Shown: one piece after another, positions 27,370-36,859 of the stretch | Numbering within the stretch: position 1 is the stretch's first letter | Layout: the number at the start of each line of letters is the position of its first letter | DNA from: JABSQH01 sp039177505 | GTDB lineage: Bacteria; Actinomycetota; Acidimicrobiia; Acidimicrobiales; Ilumatobacteraceae | DNA: 64,000 bases | Direction: 5' to 3' | Assembly (NCBI GenBank): GCA_039177505.1 | Contig: JBCDFR010000003.1 | Span: 1-64,000 of the forward strand | Translations under genes and position numbers: made by a program | The notes under the pieces: model-generated | Told to the model about the DNA's origin: nothing | The model's input: the letters and a program-made list of their open reading frames with translations, nothing else | Database searches by the model: none

Positions 27370-27970
27370 CCGCGACACAGTCGTCGGCGCGATGAAAACG
27401 CCTGTGCTGTCAGACGGTGTCGTCGTGTTGCGCGCTTGGACCGCCGATGACGCGGCGTTCATGTACAGCGCCTCAAAAGACCCGTTGATCCAGCGGTACA
27501 ACGGCCCCGTACCGCACTCGATCGTCGAGGCCGAGGCCGTTATCGGTCGCATCGCCGACAGCTGGCGCACGTTCGCGGCGCACGGCGATCCGACGGGCGC
27601 CGCCTTCGCGATCGTCGAGGTCGCCTCCGACGAGGTCATCGGGATGTGCGGCGTCGACGGCTGGTCGGAGACCGATGCCGCCCAGTTCGGCTACTGGCTC
27701 GCAACGAACGGCCGCGGCAGCGGCTCGGCGACACGGGCAGCCACGCTGATGACGTCGTGGCTGTTCGACCTCCGAGCCGCTCGCGTGTTCCTGCATGTGA
27801 ACACCGACAACGACGCGTCCGCGGCCGTCGCTCGGCGAGTGGGATTCACCTACGAAGCGACGCTTCGTTCGTTCGGCACCTGGCGCGGCCGACCGACCGA
27901 CGTCGACGTGTTCGCGATCCGCCGCAGCGAGTGGCGGAGCACAAGGCACCGAGGGCCGCACGCGATGTGA
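27362..27970 (+). CDS. GNAT family N-acetyltransferase (RimJ/RimL type)
   Basis: 202 residues from the ATG at 27362, overlapping the preceding gene by 8 bases; Met11 at 27392 is an alternative start. Acetyltransf_3 layout: VVVLRAWTADDA near the N-terminus, FGYWLATNGRGSGSATRA as the acetyl-CoA loop, and NTDNDASAAVARRVGFTYEATLR near the end. These enzymes often acetylate N-terminal amines or amino-sugar nucleotides; the substrate is not known here. Confidence 0.88.
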   Translation: MTDRDTVVGAMKTPVLSDGVVVLRAWTADDAAFMYSASKDPLIQRYNGPVPHSIVEAEAVIGRIADSWRTFAAHGDPTGAAFAIVEVASDEVIGMCGVDGWSETDAAQFGYWLATNGRGSGSATRAATLMTSWLFDLRAARVFLHVNTDNDASAAVARRVGFTYEATLRSFGTWRGRPTDVDVFAIRRSEWRSTRHRGPHAM

Positions 27971-27985
27971 CACCCCCTCGTCAAG

Positions 27986-28697
27986 ATGGGGACCATGGAC
28001 ACGTCGTCCGAGCAACATGAACCAGCCGGCTTCGGCGGTCTCGTCGAGCAGGCACGATCGACGAAACGCCACGGTTGCTGGCGACCGTCCACGCAGGCCA
28101 CGTGGCGGTCGAACAGGCCGACGCGCTCGCCCGCCCACGCCGTCACCCTCGCTGAGGCGCTGGGAGGCGCTCGCCGATCTCGACGGCGCGCAACGCGACG
28201 ACGATGTCTCCCACGAACGACGCACCGCGCCGGTGAGTGCAATGCCAGACGGCGCAGGTGGCGGCATCGACGTGGGCGCCCCCGGCGGATCGAGCGCCGT
28301 CGCCGCTGAGCTCGATGCGATCTTTGCGGCGTTCTCCGAGCGCGAGTTCCAGCGCTACGTGCGCCAACGAAACGAGGAACACGGACCAGACGCCCCTGCC
28401 TCGGCACTCCCCCGCACCGATGCGCAACGCCGATTCGACGCTCTCGTCGAAGTCTTCCGCGGCGCAACAACCGCTGAGGGCGACCGCGACCACGGCGCGA
28501 CCGACATCGACAATGCGCGCCCTCGGTGCACCACGCACAACCGCTGGAAGTCGCAGCACGGCCTGACAAGCACGCGCCACCACAACGGCCGCGTCGTCGA
28601 CCGTCGAGCCGACGGTTCCGCCATGTTCCCGGTCGGACGGCGGATACCGAGCGACAACGACAATCACCCAGACGACGGTCGGCCCGACTTCGCCTGA
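27986..28697 (+). pseudogene. Decayed DUF222/HNH endonuclease gene
   Basis: Family-like fragments follow each other in three frames. First comes an N-terminal piece from 27986. Then in the second frame, about 28063-28155, comes ETPRLLATVHAGHVAVEQADALA, the usual DUF222 helix pair, ending at a stop. In the third frame (to the TGA at 28697) come ELDAIFAAFSEREF, ALPRTDAQRRFDALVEVF and, soon after, the HNH-like end CTTHNRWKSQHGL plus VVDRRADGSAM. Intact members have 150-200 more residues between the last two parts, so there is also an internal deletion. It ends five bases before the hrpA stop. These genes are numerous and possibly mobile in actinobacteria. Confidence 0.75.
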
Positions 28698-28701
28698 GCA
28701 T

Positions 28702-31700
28702 CTACAACGCGGCGATGCGCTCGCTCAGCCGCGCTGGGCTGGTCGAACGGCCACGTGTTGCGAGCGGTTCGGCGAAGGTCGCCACACGCAGTTCCTCCAG
28801 CTCCCACCGCAGCGCCGACACCTCACGCGACAATGCGCCCGCCCGGGCTCGACCGACGAGCGTGTCGAACTGCGCTTCGACGGCGTGGACGGTGGCCATG
28901 CGTCGCCGATCGCGTTCGACCGCCCCGCCCAGATGGTCGAGCCGATAGCTGATCGCTCGGACGTACCGCTCGACGTCGGCGAGACGGTCGATGCCGGTCG
29001 AGGCGACGAATCCTGGACGCACCAACCGACCGAGGTGCGCGTTGGCGTCGTCGATCGAGTCGCGCACCGATGCGGCGTGCAGACGAGCGAGCTGCTCGTT
29101 GACGACGACCGATGCGGTGATCACGGCCGAGGTGCCGACGAGCGCCCGGTCGGCGAGCACGCCAGCGCGATCACGAACCAGCCGACAAAGCGCGGCGAAT
29201 TCCGTCTCGCTCCACGGCAAGGATCCATGCTCGTCGATAAGCTGATCCACGGCCGCAGCAACACAGTCGGCAGCGACGTCGTCGAGGGCGATGTCGCCAC
29301 GAGCGATCGTCAAACGGACATCGTTCGACGCCGCCCGCGCGACGGCGAGTGGAGCAGGAGCTCCGTTCAGCAGCAGCAACCGACGCACGCCACCACGCAT
29401 CGCCCGCTCCTGCAGATCCGGCGACGACACGATGCGCAGCGCGACGCTGTCGCCGACGTCGAGCAGCGTCGGATATCCCAGTACATCGAGCGCCCGGTCG
29501 CTCGACTCGATGGTGCGCGGCAGGTCGCCGACATCCCAGGTCACGATGCCTCGGCGTTCTGCGATGGGAGCCGCCGCAGCGATCGACTGGCGCACCTCGT
29601 CTCGCAACTCGTCACGCAGTGCGTCCAAGTCGTCGCCGACGGCCAACACGGCGCCTTCGTCGTTGGACACCACGATGTGCATCCGCAGATGCTCCGGCAC
29701 CAACGCCGTATCGATGTCGCCTGGAGCGATCGTTCGCCCTGCGTGCGCACTCAGTTGCTGCGCCACCACCGCTGGCAACTCCCCCGACGGCTCGCCTAGT
29801 GAATCGACCACCTCGTCGATGGTCTCACCGAGCGGGATCAAGCTGCGTCGAATCGCCTTGGGCAGCGACCGCACGAGCACCTCTACGAGCGCCCGCCGAT
29901 GCCCGGGCACCTGCCAATCGAAGTGCGGCGAACGGAGCTGGTTCAACGCCGACACGGGCACGTGCACGGTCACGCCATCGAGCGGCTCGTCGGGGGCATA
30001 GCGATAGCTCAGCGGGAGCTCGATGCTGTGCGTGTCGGACACCTCGTGCCGCCACACGTCGGGGAACTCATCGATCGTCGGCAATGGCTCGCGGCTGCCC
30101 GTCGCCGCGCGCAGCGCCGCATCGGACAGATCGAACAGGTCCGGCTCGTCGCGGCGGACGTCTTTCCACCATTTGTCGAAGCTGCGCGTGGACACCACGT
30201 CGTCGCCGACGCGACTGGCGTAGAACTCATACAGCGCCTCGTCGTCGACGAGTGACGATCGGCGGGCGCGGTCGGCGCGTCGCTGCATCGCCTCGAGGTA
30301 GTGGCGATTGTGTTGAAGGAACTGTTGTCGCTCGTGCCAGGCGGCATCGCTCTCGCCGGCGACAAGGGCCCGGCTGATGAACCAGGCGCGCGCCAGATCG
30401 CGATCGAGACGGTCGAGCCCGACCACTCGATCGGTCACGATCGGCAAGCCGTACAACGTGACGCGTTCGGTCGTCACTGCTCGGCCGCCGCGCTCATCCC
30501 AGCGAGCCTCGCCGTACGAGCGTTTCGTGAGGTGCTTCGCCGCGGGCTCGATCCACGACGGGTCGATCGTGGCGACGCGCCGGGCATACAGCTGGTTGGT
30601 CTCCACCAGCTCGGCGGCCATCACCCACGGCGGCGGTCGCCGGGTGAGCACCGATCCCGGTGCGATGACGAAACGCGATTGGCGGGCGCCGAGGAAGTCA
30701 CGGCGCTCGCCATCGCGCATTCCGACATGGGAGAGTAGACCGGCGAGCACCGCGCGGTGCACATGGTCCGGGTGCCCCTCATCCGGGCCGGGCCGAATTC
30801 CCAGGCTGCCGGCGACGCGCCGCAGCTGGCTGAACAGGTCCATCCACTCACGCACGCGCACGTAGTGCAGGAACTCGGCGCGGCACCGTCGGCGAAAGGC
30901 ATTGCCCGACAACTCGCGCTGGATCTCCCGGAGGTAGTCCCACAAGGCCACCATCGCCATCAGGTCGGAACCGGGGGCTCGAAACCGGTTGTGCTGCTCG
31001 GCCGCCTGCTCTCGACGATCGTCGGGGCGTTCGCGCGGATCTTGAATCGACAGCCCGGCCGCGATGACCAACACCTCGCGTACACAGTTGTGCCGATCGG
31101 CCTCGAGGATCATGCGGCCGAGCCGCGGATCAATCGGCAACCGCGCCAGCCGGCGACCGACGCGGGTCAGCCCGCGGTCCTCGCCGCGCAGTGCTCCGAG
31201 TTCTTCGAGGAGCCGGTAGCCGTCGCGAATCGAGGCCGAGTCGGGCGGTTCGAGGAACGGGAATCCTTCGAGGTCGTCGATGCCGATCGACGACATCTGC
31301 AGGATCACGGCGGCCAAACTCGTGCGCAGGATCTCCGGCTCGGTGAACTCCGGGCGCTCGGCAAAGTCGTCCTCGCCGTATAGACGAAGGCAGATCCCCG
31401 GCCCGAGTCGTCCGCAACGTCCGGCGCGCTGGTTGGCCGATGCCTTCGACACCGTCTCGATCGGCAACCGCTGCACCTTGAGTCGGCGCGAGTACCGCGA
31501 GATGCGCGCCGTCCCCGTATCGACGACATACCGAATACCCGGCACGGTGAGGGACGTTTCGGCGATGTTCGTCGACAACACCACACGACGCGCCGACGAG
31601 GACGGCCGATCGAAGATCCGATGTTGTTCGGCGGCGGAGAGCCGGGCATACAGCGGCAGCACCTCGACGTCGGGCCGCCCACCGCCGCGTCGCCGCAGTG

Positions 31701-32502
31701 CGTCGGCGGTGTCGTGGATCTCCCGCTCGCCGGACAGGAACACGAGTACGTCACCGGCGCCCTCGCGTTCGATCTCGTCGAGCGCATCGAGCACGCCTTC
31801 GACCTGGTCGCGCCGTACGGCGACCGTACCGTCGACGTCGACTTCGACGAGCGGGCGGTACCGCACCTCGACCGGATACGAGCGGCCCGACACGGCGATC
31901 ACCGGTACGGGTCGCTGATCGTCATCAGTGAAGTGCCGAGCGAATCGTTCGGTGTCGATCGTCGCCGACGTAATGATCAGGCGCAGGTCGGGCCGTTCGG
32001 GCAGCAAGCGGGCCAGGTAGCCGAGGATCACGTCGATGTTCAGGCTGCGCTCGTGCGCCTCGTCGACGATGATCGTGTCGTATCGCTCCAGCCGCGGGTC
32101 GCGTTGGATGTCGGTGAGCAGAATGCCGTCGGTCATCACGCGGACCACGGTGTCGTCGCGGACCTCATCGACGAAGCGCACCGAGTAGCCGACCGCCGTG
32201 CCCAGCTTGACGCCGACCTCGGTGGCGATGCGTTCCGCCACCGCCCGGGCCGCAACGCGCCGTGGCTGGGTGTGTCCGATCAACCCGTCGACGCCCCGTC
32301 CGGCTTCCACACACAGCTTCGGGAGTTGCGTGCTCTTGCCAGAGCCGGTCTCACCGGCGATCACCACCACCTGATGGTCGCGGATCGCTTCGACAATCTC
32401 GTTGCGATGCTGGAAGATCGGCAGCTCGGCCGGAGGCGCAAGTCGACCGGACGCGATCAACCCCGCGGCTGCGGCAGCGCGCGGGCGCGTGTCAACGCCC
32501 AT
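28702..32502 (-). CDS. hrpA: ATP-dependent RNA helicase HrpA (DEAH box)
   Basis: 1266 residues. The DEAH helicase core shows Walker A GETGSGKST (50-58), DEAH (147-150), SAT and QRAGRCGR, followed by HA2/OB-fold regions and the long C-terminal DUF3418 region seen in bacterial HrpA. It unwinds RNA; in other bacteria HrpA rescues stalled ribosomes or processes mRNA. Length is typical (about 1300). The ATG at 32502 is close to the first helicase motif. Confidence 0.95.
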   Translation of the reverse strand: MGVDTRPRAAAAAGLIASGRLAPPAELPIFQHRNEIVEAIRDHQVVVIAGETGSGKSTQLPKLCVEAGRGVDGLIGHTQPRRVAARAVAERIATEVGVKLGTAVGYSVRFVDEVRDDTVVRVMTDGILLTDIQRDPRLERYDTIIVDEAHERSLNIDVILGYLARLLPERPDLRLIITSATIDTERFARHFTDDDQRPVPVIAVSGRSYPVEVRYRPLVEVDVDGTVAVRRDQVEGVLDALDEIEREGAGDVLVFLSGEREIHDTADALRRRGGGRPDVEVLPLYARLSAAEQHRIFDRPSSSARRVVLSTNIAETSLTVPGIRYVVDTGTARISRYSRRLKVQRLPIETVSKASANQRAGRCGRLGPGICLRLYGEDDFAERPEFTEPEILRTSLAAVILQMSSIGIDDLEGFPFLEPPDSASIRDGYRLLEELGALRGEDRGLTRVGRRLARLPIDPRLGRMILEADRHNCVREVLVIAAGLSIQDPRERPDDRREQAAEQHNRFRAPGSDLMAMVALWDYLREIQRELSGNAFRRRCRAEFLHYVRVREWMDLFSQLRRVAGSLGIRPGPDEGHPDHVHRAVLAGLLSHVGMRDGERRDFLGARQSRFVIAPGSVLTRRPPPWVMAAELVETNQLYARRVATIDPSWIEPAAKHLTKRSYGEARWDERGGRAVTTERVTLYGLPIVTDRVVGLDRLDRDLARAWFISRALVAGESDAAWHERQQFLQHNRHYLEAMQRRADRARRSSLVDDEALYEFYASRVGDDVVSTRSFDKWWKDVRRDEPDLFDLSDAALRAATGSREPLPTIDEFPDVWRHEVSDTHSIELPLSYRYAPDEPLDGVTVHVPVSALNQLRSPHFDWQVPGHRRALVEVLVRSLPKAIRRSLIPLGETIDEVVDSLGEPSGELPAVVAQQLSAHAGRTIAPGDIDTALVPEHLRMHIVVSNDEGAVLAVGDDLDALRDELRDEVRQSIAAAAPIAERRGIVTWDVGDLPRTIESSDRALDVLGYPTLLDVGDSVALRIVSSPDLQERAMRGGVRRLLLLNGAPAPLAVARAASNDVRLTIARGDIALDDVAADCVAAAVDQLIDEHGSLPWSETEFAALCRLVRDRAGVLADRALVGTSAVITASVVVNEQLARLHAASVRDSIDDANAHLGRLVRPGFVASTGIDRLADVERYVRAISYRLDHLGGAVERDRRRMATVHAVEAQFDTLVGRARAGALSREVSALRWELEELRVATFAEPLATRGRSTSPARLSERIAAL

Positions 32503-32551
32503 GTCGACATCCTGGCACCCGTCGATCTTGCCACCCGCTGAGCGGGAGCGG

Positions 32552-33298
32552 TCATCCGATTCGCTCGATGACGGCGAAGCCGAAGCGATTCTGAGCGGCC
32601 GCCGCCTGGAACGGAGCGTCGCGCGGTCCCGAGATCAGTTCCCTGGGCTGCGTGTCGATATCGCCCGACGTGAATCCGACACCGCTGTCGGTTCCGGCGT
32701 CGTAGCTGCCGAGGTCGAGCACGATGCGCTGCTCCCACCCGTTCTGTCCGAACACCGACACGTCGGAGAATCCGATGAACCAGTCGGGGCTCGGGGCAAG
32801 CATCGTGACCAGCGACAGGAACGCATGCTCCTGCGTGACCTCGACCTCCCCAAGCGCGTTGAAGGCTGGCGTGGCGTCGGTATCGATCCCACGGCCGCCG
32901 ATCACTGCGCTCACGGTCGGGTTGGCAGCGAGTTCCGCTCGCAGGATCGACGTGCCACCGGTCTCGGCCATCTGCTCGATCCCGGCTGACGCGAACGTCC
33001 CCGAAGCGAACAGGTCTCCGGCGCGACCGTGTGCGGCGAGGACTGCTGGGGATGTGTGCGGATTGGGCGGCAGTGTTCCCGGATGCGTCGATCCGTCCCA
33101 CGTCTGGGTGATCGTGACTCGATACCGGGCCGTCGGCGGTTGCGACGCCGGGATGGGGCGGATCTGCTCCATGTCGCCACGAACAGCTCGCTCGGTCGCG
33201 GTCGCTGGCGCCCCGACCAGTTCGAGCTCGTCGGCGATCACCGTGGTCGCCGACAGCAACGCGGCGCCACCGACAGCCAGCGCGGGGAGGACATGCAT
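32552..33298 (-). CDS. Secreted spondin-N domain protein
   Basis: 248 residues from the ATG at 33298 (a GTG at 33319 adds seven). A signal peptide (MHVLPALAVGGAALLSATTVIA) is followed by a Spondin_N-like domain: YRVTITQTWDG, SPAVLAAHGRAGDLFASGTFAS, SPDWFIGFSDVSVF and the acidic DAGTDSG loop, which binds calcium in the family. In bacteria such proteins are secreted or surface adhesin-like proteins of unknown role. No cysteines are seen in the mature part. Confidence 0.85.
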   Translation of the reverse strand: MHVLPALAVGGAALLSATTVIADELELVGAPATATERAVRGDMEQIRPIPASQPPTARYRVTITQTWDGSTHPGTLPPNPHTSPAVLAAHGRAGDLFASGTFASAGIEQMAETGGTSILRAELAANPTVSAVIGGRGIDTDATPAFNALGEVEVTQEHAFLSLVTMLAPSPDWFIGFSDVSVFGQNGWEQRIVLDLGSYDAGTDSGVGFTSGDIDTQPRELISGPRDAPFQAAAAQNRFGFAVIERIG

Positions 33299-33407
33299 CG
33301 GACGAACCACACAGCGCACGGTACCCGTCGCACCGACGCCGGCTCTCGAAAATGCGGTGAACGATCGCGAACGATTCCAGGTCTATGCCCGAACCACCGC
33401 GGTGCGA

Positions 33408-34283
33408 TCACCCCGCCGGTGCTGCATCGTCCCAGCCCGGGACGAACGCGGCCTCGCCGGTCTCGATGAACCGCGTATGGGAGGCGATGTTCGGCCGATC
33501 GTGGGGCCCGCCGACCCGGTGAATCTGGTAGCCGACCGGATCGAGGATCAGTGACATACCTGCGCCGGGCGCAAGATCGAGATCGATTTGTTGGACGGTC
33601 GACAAACACACCTGCGCGGTGATGCCGGCGACCGACGAAGTGATCGGGCGGTGCAAATGCCCGCTCATCACGCGCAACACAGGGAATTCGTGGAGCACGC
33701 CGATCAGCTGATCGAGGCCGACGAAGCCGGCCTCGTCCATCCAGGCGATCCCTGTGGAGAACGGCGGGTGGTGCATCGCCAACACCGTCGGTACATCCCG
33801 ATCGCTCGCCAGCACCGTCCGCAGCCAATGTTCCCGGTCGCCGTCGAACTCGGCGCCAGGCTGGCCAGGGATCGTCGAGTCGAGGCCGACGATCCGTAGC
33901 GTTCGAGCCTCGCCGTCGACGGTTCCGCCGCGCACCGTGGTCACCCAACTGGCGTGTTCGGCATCGACCCACGGCATGTCAGGGAATGTTGATCGCATGA
34001 GGTCGCGATCGTCGTGGTTCCCAGGGATCGGCAAGAACGGCACGTTCAGCGACGCCACCAGCTGGCTCAGCACCGCATACTCCACCGGCGATGCGTCGTT
34101 GACGAGATCACCCGTCGCCAACACGGCATCCATCCCAGGGTGCTCGCGCTCGATGCTGGCGACAGCGGCGGCGAGTCGACCGTTGTTGTCGACAAAGAGT
34201 TCTTCGGTCGTGTCGGGCGGGACGATGTGCGTATCGGTGAGCTGCGCGAGCAGCAGTGGTGTACGCACACCCACGGTCGGCAC
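33408..34283 (-). CDS. Metallophosphoesterase, CpdA/GpdQ-like cyclic nucleotide phosphodiesterase
   Basis: 291 residues from the GTG at 34283, which has a GGGAGGA ribosome-binding site 7 bases upstream. The calcineurin-type metal motifs are complete: QLTDTHI, ATGDLVND, PGNHDDRD, AMHHPP and SGHLHRP. This order and the length match class III cAMP phosphodiesterases (CpdA) and glycerophosphodiesterases (GpdQ). If it hydrolyses cAMP, it could modulate the Crp-type regulator at 38.6 kb; this link is an inference. It is divergent from the ArsR-family gene. Confidence 0.88.
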   Translation of the reverse strand: MPTVGVRTPLLLAQLTDTHIVPPDTTEELFVDNNGRLAAAVASIEREHPGMDAVLATGDLVNDASPVEYAVLSQLVASLNVPFLPIPGNHDDRDLMRSTFPDMPWVDAEHASWVTTVRGGTVDGEARTLRIVGLDSTIPGQPGAEFDGDREHWLRTVLASDRDVPTVLAMHHPPFSTGIAWMDEAGFVGLDQLIGVLHEFPVLRVMSGHLHRPITSSVAGITAQVCLSTVQQIDLDLAPGAGMSLILDPVGYQIHRVGGPHDRPNIASHTRFIETGEAAFVPGWDDAAPAG

Positions 34284-34369
34284 GTCCTCATCCTCCCACA
34301 GCACCGGATGAGACGCTCCCCACCGTCGGGGAGCTCCAACCAGGCCTCGATATCGCTCGTCGAGCCCAT

Positions 34370-34398
34370 TTGACAATTTTTGCTTTCCAATGGAGAAT
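34370..34398 (+). promoter_or_regulatory. Promoter of the ArsR-SRPBCC operon
   Basis: TTGACA (34370-34375), a 17-base spacer and GAGAAT (34393-34398). The -35 is a perfect consensus and the stretch is AT-rich. CCATT (34366-34370) and AATGG (34389-34393) form a partial inverted repeat around the -35, a possible ArsR operator. Transcription should begin near 34405, at the GTG pair of the gene. Confidence 0.55.
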
Positions 34399-35052
34399 GC
34401 GGTGGTGCCCTCGTCCATTGTCGACGATGTTCCCGCCGACCTTGCCGTCATCGACGACGTCGATGCTGCCCGCATCGTGCTCGATCCGTCGCGCTCGGAC
34501 GTACTGTCCGCGCTCCAACAACCGGGCTCGGCGACCACCGTTGCCGAACAGCTCGGCACGAGCCGCCAACGTGCGAACTACCACGTCCGGGCACTCGAAC
34601 GCTGTGGACTCCTCCGACTCGTCGAAGAGCGGCCGCGCCGCGGCGTACGCGAGCGGATGCTCGTGGCGACCGCCCGCTCGTACATCTTGTCCCCAACACT
34701 CCTCGGTCGTCAGGCGGCAGATCCGGCACGCATCGATCGCCTGTCATCGCGTTACGCGATCGCCGTCGCTGCACGGATCGTGCGCGAGCTGTCGACGCTG
34801 GTGCGCCGCGCCGAGACTGCCGGCCAGCCGTTGGCCTCGCTGACCCTCGATGCCGACGTGCGCTTCGCCACCGCTGCCGATCGCGCCGCGTTCACCACCG
34901 ACCTGAGTGATGCGGTGAACGAACTCGTCGCCCGATATCACGACACCACCGCACCACGAGGGCGTTGGCACCGCCTCGCCGTATTCGCCCACCCGACGCC
35001 GAACAACCCGACGCCCACCGACCCATCGACGACACCAGAAGGAGCGGGCTGA
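34390..35052 (+). CDS. ArsR-family winged-helix regulator
   Basis: 220 residues from the ATG at 34390; the promoter position instead favours GTG at 34402 or 34405, giving a leaderless mRNA. The winged helix (about 25-95) is of the ArsR type: ILDPSRSDVLSAL-like start, TTVAEQLGTSRQRANYHVRALERCGLL, RRGVRERM. No metal-binding cysteine pair is seen, so it is likely not a metal sensor. The C-terminal 120 residues are helical. The stop overlaps the SRPBCC gene start (TGATG), an arrangement common for ArsR/AHSA1 pairs. Confidence 0.85.
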   Translation: MENAVVPSSIVDDVPADLAVIDDVDAARIVLDPSRSDVLSALQQPGSATTVAEQLGTSRQRANYHVRALERCGLLRLVEERPRRGVRERMLVATARSYILSPTLLGRQAADPARIDRLSSRYAIAVAARIVRELSTLVRRAETAGQPLASLTLDADVRFATAADRAAFTTDLSDAVNELVARYHDTTAPRGRWHRLAVFAHPTPNNPTPTDPSTTPEGAG

Positions 35053-35867
35053 TGACCGACGACTCCACCTCGCCCACCAACACCGAGCGCTCGATCGAGC
35101 TCTCGATCGAGGTTCCCGGGACGCCCGAAGCGGTATGGGAAGCCATCGCGACTGGGCCCGGAATCACCTCGTGGTACGTCCCTCACCGCGTCGAGCCACG
35201 CATCGGAGGAACGATGTCGGCGTCGTTCGGACCCGGGATGGATGTCACCGGCACCGTCGACGAGTGGTCCCCTCCCGAGCGCGTTCGTTTCGGTCCCGGC
35301 GCCGATGGCCCGGGTCTGGCCTTCGAGTGGACGATCGAGGCCAACGACGACCGCAGCACGTGCACCGTTCGACTCGTCAACAGCGGGTTCGGCAGCGGAG
35401 CGGACTGGGACGATCAGTACGACGGCATGACCGAAGGCTGGCGGCTCTTCCTGGCGAACCTGCATGCGCACCTCACCAACTTTGCGGGTCAACAGGCAAC
35501 CGCATCGCTCCCCATGGCGATGTGGCATGGACCCGCTCCCGATGCGTGGGATCGGCTCACCACCGAACTGGGCCTACCGCAAACGCCGACGGTCGGCGAG
35601 TACGTCGTCGCCGACGCCGGCCACGGTCTCCAGCTCGGCGGCAACGTGCTGTCGACGCATCCGACGCACCTGTTCCTGCTCATCGATCGCCCATGCCCGG
35701 GTACGGCGTTTGCCGCGGTAGAAGGAACCGGCGACATCGTTTCGGTGTCGATCTGGAGCTACCTCTACGGCGAGCCGGGGACCGCTGCGGCCGCTACCGA
35801 CACAGCACGATGGTCTGACTGGCTTGCGGCGCGTGGCGTGAGCGACGAGTCAGAGGCTGGCGCGTAG
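35052..35867 (+). CDS. SRPBCC/AHSA1-domain protein
   Basis: 271 residues from the ATG at 35052, overlapping the regulator's stop by one base. The N-terminal AHSA1 fold (about 15-150) begins IELSIEVPGTPEAVWEAIATGPGI, with GWRLFLANLHAHL as the long C-terminal helix. A second, unassigned region of about 110 residues follows. Such proteins bind hydrophobic ligands; here the ligand is unknown, and the regulator may respond to the same molecule. Its 3' end overlaps the convergent SGNH gene by 18 bases. Confidence 0.85.
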   Translation: MTDDSTSPTNTERSIELSIEVPGTPEAVWEAIATGPGITSWYVPHRVEPRIGGTMSASFGPGMDVTGTVDEWSPPERVRFGPGADGPGLAFEWTIEANDDRSTCTVRLVNSGFGSGADWDDQYDGMTEGWRLFLANLHAHLTNFAGQQATASLPMAMWHGPAPDAWDRLTTELGLPQTPTVGEYVVADAGHGLQLGGNVLSTHPTHLFLLIDRPCPGTAFAAVEGTGDIVSVSIWSYLYGEPGTAAAATDTARWSDWLAARGVSDESEAGA

Positions 35868-36848
35868 CGCGTTCAAGTACGCGTCGTACCCCGCCTGACT
35901 CGGGTGAAACGAGGCACCGCTGATCGTCAACAGCCCATCGTCGACGTGCTCGCGCACTTCACCGTCAGCGGTCATGCTGCGGGTGAAGGTCGCTCCGAAC
36001 ACCACATCGTTGATGTACCGGTCACGCTGCCAGAAACGGCACGCCCCGTGGTTGTCGAACTCGTCGACCACCGGCACGAACTCGATGTCAGCTCGAGTGA
36101 ACGCGCCAGCGCGGTCGACCGCGGTTGCGATTCGCGCGTTGAGTTCGTCGACCTGGTCATCGATCCACTTGGCTTCATGGCGGTTCATGCCGGTGACGCC
36201 CGCGCATCCCCATCCATCGCGTTGCATCAAGCGCGGATAAGCGAGGACGCGCACCGAAGCCTCGCGGTAACGCAACCCGACAACGGTGTACAGGCGTGCG
36301 AGATCGCGTTCGATCTCGTCGAGGTTGGCCGGCTGATTCTGCTCCGACTCGTTGCACCCGCCGCTGGTGATGCACCGCACGATCACATCGGGCCAGGCCT
36401 CGCCACGGTTGGTGCGCAGGTCGTTGCCGCCGATGGTCACCGTCAGCAGCGTGCCATCACCTCGATCATCGATTGCTGCTACGTCGAGCTGATTGCGAAC
36501 GTGTTCGATGCGCGCCCCAGCGCATGCGACCATGCCGAACGATGCGCCGAGTTCGTCGGCAAGACGCGGACCCGGCGTGGTGTCGAGCTCGCGCTGGCAA
36601 CCGCTCCCGCCCAACCGCTCGTTCGGATCGAAATAGTGACCGCCGGGCCCGTGGTCGTCGTAGTCGGTCGCATCGGCGTGGATTCCCGAACCCGAGCTGA
36701 ACGAATCGCCAAGCGTGATCACGCGCTCGACATCGGACGCGCCGGCTGCCGTACCGGGCGAGATCGGCGCAAGCCCCCCGCCGAGAGCGAAACCGAGTGC
36801 CGCACACGTGCCACCGAGACAGAACCGACGCAACATCAGGCCGCCCAT
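35850..36848 (-). CDS. Secreted SGNH/GDSL-family hydrolase
   Basis: 332 residues from the ATG at 36848 (Met5 at 36836 is also possible). A signal peptide (MLRRFCLGGTCAALGFALGGG) precedes a GDSL esterase domain: block I ITLGDSFSSGSG, block III TIGGNDLR, block V SFHPSQAGYDAY with the catalytic His. Several cysteines (GCQRE, VACAGAR, ITSGGCN, GWGCAG) suggest disulfides outside the cell. Similar to secreted lipases/esterases of actinobacteria. It follows tesB by 11 bases and may share its transcript. Confidence 0.88.
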   Translation of the reverse strand: MGGLMLRRFCLGGTCAALGFALGGGLAPISPGTAAGASDVERVITLGDSFSSGSGIHADATDYDDHGPGGHYFDPNERLGGSGCQRELDTTPGPRLADELGASFGMVACAGARIEHVRNQLDVAAIDDRGDGTLLTVTIGGNDLRTNRGEAWPDVIVRCITSGGCNESEQNQPANLDEIERDLARLYTVVGLRYREASVRVLAYPRLMQRDGWGCAGVTGMNRHEAKWIDDQVDELNARIATAVDRAGAFTRADIEFVPVVDEFDNHGACRFWQRDRYINDVVFGATFTRSMTADGEVREHVDDGLLTISGASFHPSQAGYDAYLNALRASL

Positions 36849-36859
36849 GCTATGGGCCT

